Shown: positions 1 through 6,880 of the stretch, piece after piece
Layout: every line of letters begins with the position of its first letter
Position numbering within the stretch: the stretch's first letter is position 1
From: an uncultured Bacteroidales bacterium
Lineage (GTDB): Bacteria; Bacteroidota; Bacteroidia; Bacteroidales; F082
NCBI GenBank assembly: GCA_937926515.1
Contig: CALAZZ010000001.1
Coordinates: forward strand, 1-10,375
Reading direction: 5' to 3'
DNA: 10,375 bases
Position numbers and translations under genes: made by a program
Notes under the pieces: model-generated
Told to the model about the DNA's origin: nothing
The model's database searches: none
The model's input: the letters and a program-made list of their open reading frames with translations, nothing else

Positions 1-1
1 C

Positions 2-157
2 ATGGTCACGATGGATTTGCTGCGGAAGGTAGATGAAGATTTTCAGCTCCTTACGGCTGCTCAGTTCCCTGACTACTGTAAGCATATTGCCAATTATTGG
101 CGAAAGATACTAAAGATTTGGTTTGCCTACTCCAATGGTTTACAAAATCAGCTTTGA
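2..157 (+). CDS. 3' end of an unrecognised protein (partial)
   Basis: An open frame runs in from the left edge and stops at TGA 155-157, giving the last 51 or so residues of a protein whose start lies outside the window. The tail is basic and aromatic, with a Tyr-Trp-Arg-Lys stretch and the ending GLQNQL. I do not recognise the family. A mobile-element protein tail or an ordinary host enzyme are both possible, and no terminal inverted repeat is visible downstream to settle it. The ATG at the very edge is probably internal, because the frame is still open there. That it is coding at all is an inference from the open frame and the plausible residue mix. Confidence 0.4.
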   Translation: MVTMDLLRKVDEDFQLLTAAQFPDYCKHIANYWRKILKIWFAYSNGLQNQL

Positions 158-278
158 ACTGAGACACTACGACTGGACAAGATCAGAATGTCAGCTGCAG
201 CTTTTAATTTACCTGTAAGATTCCATCAACCTGAGGAAATTTAATAATTGCCCAATCGATGATTTTAACCAAAGTCTC

Positions 279-286
279 TATCTTTG
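279..286 (+). promoter_or_regulatory. Candidate Bacteroidota -7 box upstream of the serine hydrolase
   Basis: TATCTTTG matches the Bacteroidota -7 consensus TAnnTTTG exactly. It would give a leader of roughly 80 bases before the ATG at 372. No TTTG -33 element is seen at the usual 17-23 base spacing, so this is a weaker candidate than the tetR promoter. Confidence 0.35.
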
Positions 287-371
287 ACTCCATTAATTCG
301 ATTAAACCTATTTTGGCTTGAATTGCAATTTGAGAGTAAATCAATAATCCTGTTCTAAATGAAATAAAACT

Positions 372-1469
372 ATGAATCCGGAAAAAGCACAGTCCCATAT
401 TGAGAACGATTTCAGGAAATTGGTCAGAGGTGATAAGAAAGTCAAGAACGCTTACCTTCTTGTACATTCAGATAAGCTGAATGTAAATCTTTGTGTTGCC
501 GAAGGCAAAACAGGGAATTTAGATGCCCATCCTCAGCAGCCCAACCACCTGGCCAGCGTGGGTAAGATATTTACGGCCACACTGTTTGGCATTATGCATG
601 AACGAGGTGAGCTGTCCTTCGATGATCCTATTGCCAAATACCTCGATGCCGACCTCATGAAAGGACTTCATGTTTTCAGGGGAACAGACTATTCAGCTGA
701 AATCAAGATACATCACCTGCTCCGCCAAACATCTGGATTGGATGATGTATTCTACCATCTGCTTAAGAAGATGATGAAAAAACCACAATTGGTGATCAGC
801 CCGCGCGAAGCTGTTGAATGGGGGAAGCAAAACCTGAAACCCAGGGCAAAGCCCGGACAAAAACATTTGTATGGCGATACCAACTATTACCTCCTGGGTT
901 TGATTGTGGAGCAGCTTACCAGGCAGCCTTTTCATGAATCGTTGCATAGACTCGTTTTTGACCCGCTTGGAATGAAACGCGCCTATATGCATGGATTCTC
1001 AAAGCCAGCTGTTAGCGAATATCCCACAGCAAAGCTCTACCTGAATGGAGTGGATGCTTTGGGTCTGGCAGGGCTTGCACAGATCGACTATGCCGGTGGC
1101 GGTGTAGTGGCTCCACTCGAAGAGTTTCTGATATTTATGAAGGCCTTGGTGAAAAACAGGATCGTGAAAAAGGAGACCCTGGAGCGAATGCTGGAGGATG
1201 ATACCCCAATGGGATTCCCTTTCATAGGGATCAACTATGGCTATTCAATCTGGAAATACAAAACCGTGCCTCTTATACTGCCGGCCAAATATAATTGTTG
1301 GGGTTGTGTGGGGGTGAGCGGTGCATTTATGTTCTATCACCCTTTGACGGAATCCTATTTGATCGGAGCCTTCAATGATGAAGCTTATAAATCCAAAGCA
1401 GTTAAGTTTATGTTGCTTAAAGTGATAAAACAATTACTTAAAGCAGAGCCTGCTAATGAAAACCAGTAA
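372..1469 (+). CDS. Serine hydrolase, beta-lactamase/class C (AmpC-like) fold
   Basis: This 365-residue protein belongs to the serine beta-lactamase-like superfamily, whose members include esterases, D-amino-acid peptidases and true beta-lactamases. The nucleophile motif SxxK is seen as Ser62-Val-Gly-Lys65. The second motif is Tyr167-Gly-Asp169 in YGDTNYYLLG, with Asp in place of the Asn of classical YxN. The region where the third (KTG/HxG) motif belongs reads GVSG at 314-317, without the Lys or His. Other family signatures are a 'FDDPIAKYL' stretch near 83-91, LLRQTSGL at 116-123 and DPLGM at 197-201. There is no signal peptide or lipobox, so it is predicted cytoplasmic, which is atypical for a beta-lactamase. 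An in-frame stop at 360-362 makes ATG 372 the first usable start. It stands alone, divergent in role from the minus-strand operon, and ends before a likely terminator. An esterase or peptidase is more likely than antibiotic resistance; the substrate is unknown. Confidence 0.85.
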   Translation: MNPEKAQSHIENDFRKLVRGDKKVKNAYLLVHSDKLNVNLCVAEGKTGNLDAHPQQPNHLASVGKIFTATLFGIMHERGELSFDDPIAKYLDADLMKGLHVFRGTDYSAEIKIHHLLRQTSGLDDVFYHLLKKMMKKPQLVISPREAVEWGKQNLKPRAKPGQKHLYGDTNYYLLGLIVEQLTRQPFHESLHRLVFDPLGMKRAYMHGFSKPAVSEYPTAKLYLNGVDALGLAGLAQIDYAGGGVVAPLEEFLIFMKALVKNRIVKKETLERMLEDDTPMGFPFIGINYGYSIWKYKTVPLILPAKYNCWGCVGVSGAFMFYHPLTESYLIGAFNDEAYKSKAVKFMLLKVIKQLLKAEPANENQ

Positions 1470-1486
1470 AAAAAACCAGAATCATA

Positions 1487-1529
1487 GTTTACGGATTATT
1501 TTCATCTTACACTGAATTATTCCGTAAAC
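1487..1529 (+). repeat. Perfect 9-bp inverted repeat after the hydrolase gene
   Basis: GTTTACGGA at 1487-1495 and its exact reverse complement TCCGTAAAC at 1521-1529 are separated by 25 bases. It lies 17 bases past the hydrolase stop codon and immediately before the terminator-like hairpin. No T-run follows directly, so it is not a terminator by itself. It may stabilise the mRNA 3' end, or be a chance or relic repeat. Confidence 0.45.
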
Positions 1530-1530
1530 A

Positions 1531-1570
1531 GGACGGCGAATGAAGCCTTGCCGGTCCATGCCTTTTTTTT
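1531..1570 (+). terminator. Likely rho-independent terminator of the serine hydrolase gene
   Basis: GGACGGC from 1531 pairs with GCC-G-GTCC ending at 1557, with one bulged G, and the stem can be extended by a G-T and an A-T pair. A run of eight T at 1563-1570 follows after five bases. The place, 60 bases downstream of the hydrolase stop and before the convergent operon, fits. The bulge and the short gap before the T-run lower confidence. No comparable structure is seen for the minus-strand operon, which ends at 1728. Confidence 0.55.
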
Positions 1571-1727
1571 CTGTTCTTTGCACTGTTGGTGGCTTGAAGG
1601 TTTGGGTATAAAAGACATCAAATTAAGTAGTCCTGACCGTTGACTCTACTTCCAATTGCTAATTTTAATTCATTTTGAGGATCAATCGAGTAATGCAATC
1701 ATACCGGCCTATTACAGTTTTAATATT

Positions 1728-2891
1728 CTAGAATGACCATTTCAATTGGGCGTAAACAGCAAGCATCTCAGGAATGTCAGCATCATTCAAGCTGAAGTAT
1801 TGTGCCAGCAGGCTTACATCAAGATTGGTGAGCAGGGAGTAACTAAGATTGGGCCCAATGTAGTACCCACTAATATCCGGCATATACATCCCCGCCAACG
1901 AGGCTGAAAACAGGGGTGATATAGGATACATCGCAGTGGCGGTAACAGCATATTTCGAAATAAAAATGTTGTCTGCCGACATGGGCTCCATTAGCATTAA
2001 CAGATCCGGGTCGAACCCTTTATGGCCTCCATTATACAATACCTCTACCATGCCATATATCCCGTTACCGAAAAGGTGATCAACCGAAAAGGCACCCACC
2101 AACACCAGGCTATCCTGATCTTCAAGACCATTAAATACAGTTAGCTCTCCTTTAAAACCACTGTTTTTTATATGACCTGCCCAGCCGGTTCCCACAGCCA
2201 GCTTGTGGCGATAATACCCGGCAATGAACTGCAGGTCGTAGCCGGAAGTGTTAAAGGCATACATGACCGCAGCCACCGATTCCTTGCTTTTTTCTTGCGG
2301 CGCGATAGCCAGTTCGATGCGCGACAGATCGCCGGTAAAGTACTGGACCCGTATAGCATCAGCACCCGGCCGTTCTTCATAATCCACATCGAAAAACGAA
2401 TAGGTGTTGAACAGATCGTTGGGATTCGATACCGTATTGAGCCCCCAATTGATCCGCTGACGCCCTGCACGTATTTGCCAGTTATTGCTTCGCCAGTCGA
2501 TAAAAAAGCGGTCGAAATTGCTGTGCATCATGACATTTTTATTCGAAAACGGAACAAAGGAAGCATCAACCAATCCGTTGTCTGTTTTCAGCATTTCTTC
2601 GAGGAATGGGCCATAATCGGTAACCATATCTCCTGACAACATTCTGTTGCGAAGCTCTATCGCCAGCCTGAATTGCCGGTTGCGATAGCTGAAATTAAGG
2701 CGGTTTTGAAGGATATTGCTCCATTCCATTTCGCCCCCCCTGTAAAAACTGAGGGAGGGCATATCCTTAAAATAGCCGTTCAAGCTTAACTGGCCATGCC
2801 TCACTTTTGATGGTGAAGTCCCTGAATAGTCCTGTGCCATAAGACTGGAACTCAGAAGCAAGACAGCTGTTAGAAATGCTACCGCCCTCAT
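1728..2891 (-). CDS. Outer-membrane beta-barrel protein, last gene of the export operon
   Basis: This is a 387-residue exported barrel, predicted in the outer membrane. It begins with a signal peptide (MRAVAFLTAVLLLSSSLMA, cleavage likely after Ala19). Alternating amphipathic strands follow, and it ends in ...LKWSF, the terminal Phe typical of outer-membrane barrels recognised by the BAM machinery. A distinctive block contains GRQRINWG (about 143-150), NPNDLFN (156-162) and DYEERPGADAIR (170-181). By memory this resembles the DUF1302-type barrels that accompany LolA-like proteins and lipid transporters elsewhere; that link is inference. ATG 2891 is preferred because it gives a clean signal peptide; an in-frame TTG at 2897 adds only two residues. 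The gene starts 11 bases after the ATPase stop, so it is almost certainly co-transcribed with it. The role proposed from context is acceptor or exit channel for the transported substrate. A generic porin cannot be excluded. Confidence 0.75.
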   Translation of the reverse strand: MRAVAFLTAVLLLSSSLMAQDYSGTSPSKVRHGQLSLNGYFKDMPSLSFYRGGEMEWSNILQNRLNFSYRNRQFRLAIELRNRMLSGDMVTDYGPFLEEMLKTDNGLVDASFVPFSNKNVMMHSNFDRFFIDWRSNNWQIRAGRQRINWGLNTVSNPNDLFNTYSFFDVDYEERPGADAIRVQYFTGDLSRIELAIAPQEKSKESVAAVMYAFNTSGYDLQFIAGYYRHKLAVGTGWAGHIKNSGFKGELTVFNGLEDQDSLVLVGAFSVDHLFGNGIYGMVEVLYNGGHKGFDPDLLMLMEPMSADNIFISKYAVTATAMYPISPLFSASLAGMYMPDISGYYIGPNLSYSLLTNLDVSLLAQYFSLNDADIPEMLAVYAQLKWSF

Positions 2892-2902
2892 GAACAAATC
2901 AT

Positions 2903-3592
2903 TTATTGGTTAAACTGTTCATCCTTGCTTATGGCACCGTCAACCAATGTAATCACTCGACGGGCTCTTTCAATCACCCTTTGATCGTGGGTTGAAAAGA
3001 TCAGGGTAATATGCTCTTCGCGGTTCAACCTGGCCATGATATCCAGCAGGTTAAAGGCTGATGCGGTATCCAGGTTGGCAGTGGGTTCATCGGCCAGGAT
3101 AAACTTGGGCCGCGATGCCAGTGCCCGCGCCACAGCCACCCTTTGCTGCTGCCCGCCTGAAAGTTTGTTCGGACGCACATCAAATTTATCAGCCATGCCC
3201 ACCTCGCGCAGCAGTTCCTCGGCCCGTCGGTCCATCTCTTTCTTGCTCTTTTTCTGCAGTAGCATGATGAACGACACATTTTCCTTTGCCGTGAGGACCG
3301 GAATGAGGTTGTATGACTGAAATACAAAGCCAATATTCCTCAACCTGAAGTTAATCAGTTTGTTGTCCTTCATAGTGTTGATCTCTTCATCATCAATAAA
3401 GACTTTACCCGCTGTGGGCTTGTCCAGTCCGCCCACGATATTTAGCAAAGTTGTTTTGCCACTGCCCGAAGGGCCTACAATGGCAGTGAATTCGCCTTTT
3501 TCAATTTCAAGGTTTACTTTGTTCAGCGCCTTGACCGGTACATGGGTCGAATTATAAATCTTTTCCAGATCAAGGGTTTTGATTACAGCCAT
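2903..3592 (-). CDS. ABC transporter ATPase, LolD/MacB type
   Basis: This 229-residue ATPase powers the permease pair encoded upstream from the cytoplasmic face of the inner membrane. All hallmarks are intact: Walker A GPSGSGKTT at 40-48, Q-loop Gln92 in FVFQSYNLIP, signature LSGGQQQR at 144-151, Walker B FILADEP at 164-170, D-loop NLD at 173-175 and switch His202 in STHD. Length and motif spelling (VGPSGSGKTTLLN, FQSYNLIPVLTAKENV, RVAVARALA) are those of the LolD/MacB/FtsE-like group that serves FtsX-fold permeases, rather than importers. There is a 50-base A/T-rich gap after the upstream permease gene, the largest in the operon, with no convincing promoter in it. The exact substrate class (lipoprotein, lipid, amphiphile) cannot be told from the ATPase, so no gene symbol is given. 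Confidence 0.95.
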   Translation of the reverse strand: MAVIKTLDLEKIYNSTHVPVKALNKVNLEIEKGEFTAIVGPSGSGKTTLLNIVGGLDKPTAGKVFIDDEEINTMKDNKLINFRLRNIGFVFQSYNLIPVLTAKENVSFIMLLQKKSKKEMDRRAEELLREVGMADKFDVRPNKLSGGQQQRVAVARALASRPKFILADEPTANLDTASAFNLLDIMARLNREEHITLIFSTHDQRVIERARRVITLVDGAISKDEQFNQ

Positions 3593-3642
3593 TTCTTTAG
3601 TTATTTAGTTTTATCAACATATTAATTCAATCTCAAATTTTC

Positions 3643-4866
3643 TTACTCTTTTCTCACTGCCTCAGCCGGATTGAGCTTGAGTGCCTTATAAGCCGGATAT
3701 ACCGAAGCCAGCAGGGAGGTAATAAGCACCAGGATAGCCAGGTTGAGGTAAAACACCTGATCCAGTGTAGGATGGATCACCGCATCAAATCCAAAGTCGG
3801 AGAAGGCTTCAGCGCCGAAAGGGCTAAGGTCGATCCCTTTCTGTTGGGTGAGGGCCACGGTGAGTGCACCAATGAGGGTACCAAAAACCGACCCAGTAAT
3901 GACCAGGAATGTGGTTTCGAGCAGTATCATTGAAAATACCCTAACCTTGCTCATGCCAACAGAAAGAAGTACGCCCAGTTCGCGTGTACGCTCAAAGATG
4001 GTCATCAGCATGGTGTTCAAAAGCCCGAAAGCCAAAGCAAAAAGAATGATTGAGATCAGGATCAGCAACATCATGCCTGTGAACTCATTCATAAAACTAA
4101 GGTCAGGTGATAGCTGTGCCCAGCTGCGGATTTCATATTGCGGGAAGAGGCCTTGCAGCTCATCTCTGAATGCGTTGGTTTCATCAAGCTCATTCAAAAG
4201 AATGGCAATCTCATTGATGATGCCATAGCCATCAAGCAGGACGGCAAGATCGTCCTGAAGCACATACACCTTTCGTTCATCATTCAGGCTGTTGGAAGTA
4301 CGATAAATGCCACTAACCCTGAAAGCTGCTGAAGTAATGTCGCCATTGAGGTCCTGAAAGGTGAGGATGATGCGGTTTCCGGGTGAAATCTTCATTTTAT
4401 CGGCCAGTGTGTGTCCGAGTAGGATTGGGTTACGGCTTACCGATTCGAAATAATCGCCTTCGACCAGGCTTTCCTCAAGGCTGATCGTTAGCTTCTCCTG
4501 TTCAGCATTGATACCATAAATCTCAACCCCGGAGGTGAAAGATGCATTGGCAAGCATGCCACTCACAACGGTACGTTCGGCATGTGCATTTACCTTGCTG
4601 TTGCCATCAAGCATCGAGCTTATCTCCTCAGCCCGGGTGATGGTATAGGTGCTTTCCTTTTCCTTAATAAATTCAGGATGGTGTATCTGGATATGAGAAA
4701 CCAGGTTGCGTATGCTTGAATTGAATTGTTGATCAATCATGCCTTTCATCAGGGCAGTGGCGAATATGCCTCCCCAAAGGCCAAACCCGATAGCGAGAAT
4801 AAATACAATGCTACGGGCTTTGTTTCGCCATACATTACGCCAGGATATTTTCAAAAGTAATTTCAT
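3643..4866 (-). CDS. ABC transporter permease, FtsX/LolC-MacB fold (second of pair)
   Basis: This is a 407-residue inner-membrane permease with the four-helix MacB/LolC layout. TM1 is at about 19-42, followed by a large periplasmic MacB_PCD-like domain to about 260. TM2 is near 264-288, TM3 near 313-340 and TM4 near 372-393. The cytoplasmic loop after TM2 carries FERTRELGVLLSVGM (291-305), the coupling segment that contacts the ATPase in this fold. It begins with KISWRNVWRNKARS and ends YPAYKALKLNPAEAVRKE, both diagnostic of the family. It starts 6 bases after the stop of the other permease gene, with which it shares length and both end motifs, so the two probably form a heterodimer like LolC-LolE. 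It is a mechanotransmission-type transporter: the substrate is likely extracted from the outer leaflet rather than passed through a channel. The substrate is not identifiable. Confidence 0.92.
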   Translation of the reverse strand: MKLLLKISWRNVWRNKARSIVFILAIGFGLWGGIFATALMKGMIDQQFNSSIRNLVSHIQIHHPEFIKEKESTYTITRAEEISSMLDGNSKVNAHAERTVVSGMLANASFTSGVEIYGINAEQEKLTISLEESLVEGDYFESVSRNPILLGHTLADKMKISPGNRIILTFQDLNGDITSAAFRVSGIYRTSNSLNDERKVYVLQDDLAVLLDGYGIINEIAILLNELDETNAFRDELQGLFPQYEIRSWAQLSPDLSFMNEFTGMMLLILISIILFALAFGLLNTMLMTIFERTRELGVLLSVGMSKVRVFSMILLETTFLVITGSVFGTLIGALTVALTQQKGIDLSPFGAEAFSDFGFDAVIHPTLDQVFYLNLAILVLITSLLASVYPAYKALKLNPAEAVRKE

Positions 4867-4872
4867 TTCAGA

Positions 4873-6096
4873 CTATTTGGTATGGTTTATCACGTTCAAT
4901 TTGAATGCTTTATAGGCAGGATAGAGCCCGATCAACAAGGCAATGATAAAAACCACTATGGCTTGTGTAATGAATATTGAGGGCGCAATGGAAGTCGGCA
5001 TCACCGGTTCAAACCCATAGTCAATCAGCAGTTCAGCCATTTCGCCTTTAAGTGGGATCGGGTTTTTGTTAAAATAATAAACGAAAGGGAAGGTGACCAT
5101 CATACCTATTATGACGCCAATAAAGCTCATAAAAAAAGATTCAAGCAAGCATACAACTGCCAGTTGGTAACGTTTCATGCCGATGGATATCAACATGGCA
5201 AATTCCCTGATGCGTTCAAGCATCATGGTGAGTATGGTGCCAAACAAGCCGAACCCGATGACAATGTATAGAATGTAGATGATCACCTGGCTTCCGGCCC
5301 TATCCATTTGCATCATCTTAAGCAGGTCTTGCAGCAAGTATTCCCAGCTTAGGGCACTGTACCATTCACTATCAAGTGCTTCATTTAGCCTGGCGGTGAT
5401 GCGCCGGGTATGTTTTGGGTTTTCGGGCATGATGATTAATGCCGACAGGCGATCTGGTGCAGCGTAAAACCATTGCGCAGTCGCCAGTGGCATGTAAACG
5501 GTGTTGTTGTTAAGCTCGGGCACTGACAGCTTCACTATACCTTTCACTGGGTACATGCCTGCTGCAGTAGCACCCTGAAAGCCTTGTCCGATCACCACCA
5601 GGGTATCGCCCACGTCCAGACTCAGTATTCCGGCCAGCCCTTCGGCAAGCAAAACTGCAGTATCCTTGTCGGTGAGGTATGCTCCACGTATTACGTTCTC
5701 TGACAGTCGATTGAACTGGTTTTCTTGCTCCGGGTCTATACCTGTAACCAGGGTGCCCCGTGTTTTTGTGTCTGTGGCTGCCAGTGCAAAACTCTGTATG
5801 CGTGGTACAATGTAGCTTATACTACCTTCGAACCGGTTTAATACTTCTTGCAGTGCCTCATCATAATAAAGCAGATTATCGATACCGGGCTCTTCGTCAT
5901 ACATGACATCCTGAACCTGGATATAACCGGTGCTGAACTTCACCATATTATCGATCATGAGCTCGTAAGAGCCCTGTTCCAATGAGTCGGCGGAAATGGC
6001 AAACAAAACCGCAAACAATACTGAGGCGATGCTAATGAAGGACCGTCTTTTATTGCGCCATATGTTGCGCCAGGCCAATGTAATAAAGGTTTTCAT
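4873..6096 (-). CDS. ABC transporter permease, FtsX/LolC-MacB fold (first of pair)
   Basis: This inner-membrane permease has the same layout as its neighbour and exactly the same length, 407 residues. It starts LAWRNIWRNKRRS (about 7-19), has TM1 around 20-37, a periplasmic domain to about 268, TM2 at 271-293, a coupling loop LERIREFAMLISIGM (293-307), TM3 around 311-341 and TM4 around 373-392, and ends YPAYKAFKLN plus a short tail. A periplasmic block before TM4, DYGFEPVMPTS (359-369), aligns with DFGFDAVIHPT in the other permease and looks specific to this subfamily. The periplasmic domains otherwise differ clearly, so this is an old paralogous pair rather than a recent duplication. It lies 8 bases after the LolA-like gene. 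A heterodimeric lipid or lipoprotein extractor is the best reading; an efflux role is the main alternative. Confidence 0.92.
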   Translation of the reverse strand: MKTFITLAWRNIWRNKRRSFISIASVLFAVLFAISADSLEQGSYELMIDNMVKFSTGYIQVQDVMYDEEPGIDNLLYYDEALQEVLNRFEGSISYIVPRIQSFALAATDTKTRGTLVTGIDPEQENQFNRLSENVIRGAYLTDKDTAVLLAEGLAGILSLDVGDTLVVIGQGFQGATAAGMYPVKGIVKLSVPELNNNTVYMPLATAQWFYAAPDRLSALIIMPENPKHTRRITARLNEALDSEWYSALSWEYLLQDLLKMMQMDRAGSQVIIYILYIVIGFGLFGTILTMMLERIREFAMLISIGMKRYQLAVVCLLESFFMSFIGVIIGMMVTFPFVYYFNKNPIPLKGEMAELLIDYGFEPVMPTSIAPSIFITQAIVVFIIALLIGLYPAYKAFKLNVINHTK

Positions 6097-6103
6097 TTGA
6101 TGG

Positions 6104-6877
6104 CTATTCTATATTGGTGAGGTTTTGAACCGAGAAGAAAGCTTCTTCGATTGGAATGTTGAACCTGGCATTGACGTACTTCAGAAGGGTTTTCTGCCTT
6201 GGTTTGTCTGCCGGTACCATCTCCATGACTGTGGGGATGATGCGACCATCCATTTCTTTTATGTCGCTGAATGTGAGTGTTGAAACCAGGAATCCATCTT
6301 CATCATAGTTTTCCACTTTTAGCTGAAGGTAAAAATCCTTTGACACCCATATGGTTACTTTGTCATAGACGATTGAAGACTCAGGAAGGGGTCTGAGTTC
6401 CAGCACCCAACATTCGTACTCCTCAAAAATTTCCTCTCTTAGGATCCTGTGATCATAATCCTTCAGTATGGAGCTCTCACGCACAAGGTCATCGTTTGAG
6501 AAGTCGCTGCCCATCCACGATTGCGACATCATGGAGGGTGGCATTTTGATCATACGGTCGATGCTTGGTACGTAGTTCCAGATCTCTTTGGCCCTTTTCA
6601 GGAAGGCCGTACCCTTGTCACGTGCAGGTGCCGTGATGAGGATCATGGCATAGTCATCTCCCAAAGACCATGATTTCATAGTTACTTCACGTGTGTAGCG
6701 TGGCCTGACGGTGGTCATGGTGAGTTCGAAATAAGATGATTCGCCACGCATCTGATCTTCCATCTTCTGAATGATGCTTTTGGCTGTTTCCGGAGTTGAA
6801 CCTTTGGAATCAAGGCTGAAAGTTATCATCAGAAGAAACCCGAATGTTATAATCATATGATTCTGAATAGTATTCAT
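6104..6877 (-). CDS. LolA-like outer-membrane lipoprotein-sorting family protein, periplasmic carrier
   Basis: This 257-residue protein belongs to the 'outer membrane lipoprotein-sorting protein' family (COG2834; LolA-like fold, recalled as Pfam LolA_like), not to classical short LolA. The N-terminus is a hydrophobic export signal (about 8-21, then SLDSKGS) with no lipobox Cys, so a soluble periplasmic protein is predicted. The diagnostic core is seen as IWNYVPSIDRMIKMPPSMM (99-117) followed directly by SQSWMGSDFSNDDL (118-131). The remainder is a series of beta strands that would form the half-barrel lipid-binding groove. In other bacteria this family is found beside RND/MMPL or ABC permeases and outer-membrane barrels, where it is thought to shuttle lipids or lipoproteins. 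Here it sits 3 bases after tetR and 8 before the permeases, a placement that supports the carrier role. The cargo is unknown. Confidence 0.88.
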   Translation of the reverse strand: MNTIQNHMIITFGFLLMITFSLDSKGSTPETAKSIIQKMEDQMRGESSYFELTMTTVRPRYTREVTMKSWSLGDDYAMILITAPARDKGTAFLKRAKEIWNYVPSIDRMIKMPPSMMSQSWMGSDFSNDDLVRESSILKDYDHRILREEIFEEYECWVLELRPLPESSIVYDKVTIWVSKDFYLQLKVENYDEDGFLVSTLTFSDIKEMDGRIIPTVMEMVPADKPRQKTLLKYVNARFNIPIEEAFFSVQNLTNIE

Positions 6878-6880
6878 GGT

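Noticed and set aside
204..467. 87-codon minus-strand open frame over the hydrolase start
   Set aside because: Its start lies antisense inside the well-supported serine hydrolase gene; only its tail outside that gene was kept as a weak observation.
1600..1727. Possible terminator for the minus-strand operon
   Set aside because: Only short stems (GTAAT/ATTAC and AGTAG/CTACT) without a following T-run on the minus strand; not enough for a call.
2172..2636. 154-codon plus-strand open frame
   Set aside because: It is antisense to the outer-membrane barrel gene, which has a signal peptide, a barrel pattern and an operon position; this frame shows no domain.
3593..3642. Internal promoter before the ABC ATPase gene
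   Set aside because: A TTTG and a TATGTTG are present on the minus strand but only about 12 bases apart, too close, and the second lacks the full TAnnTTTG form.
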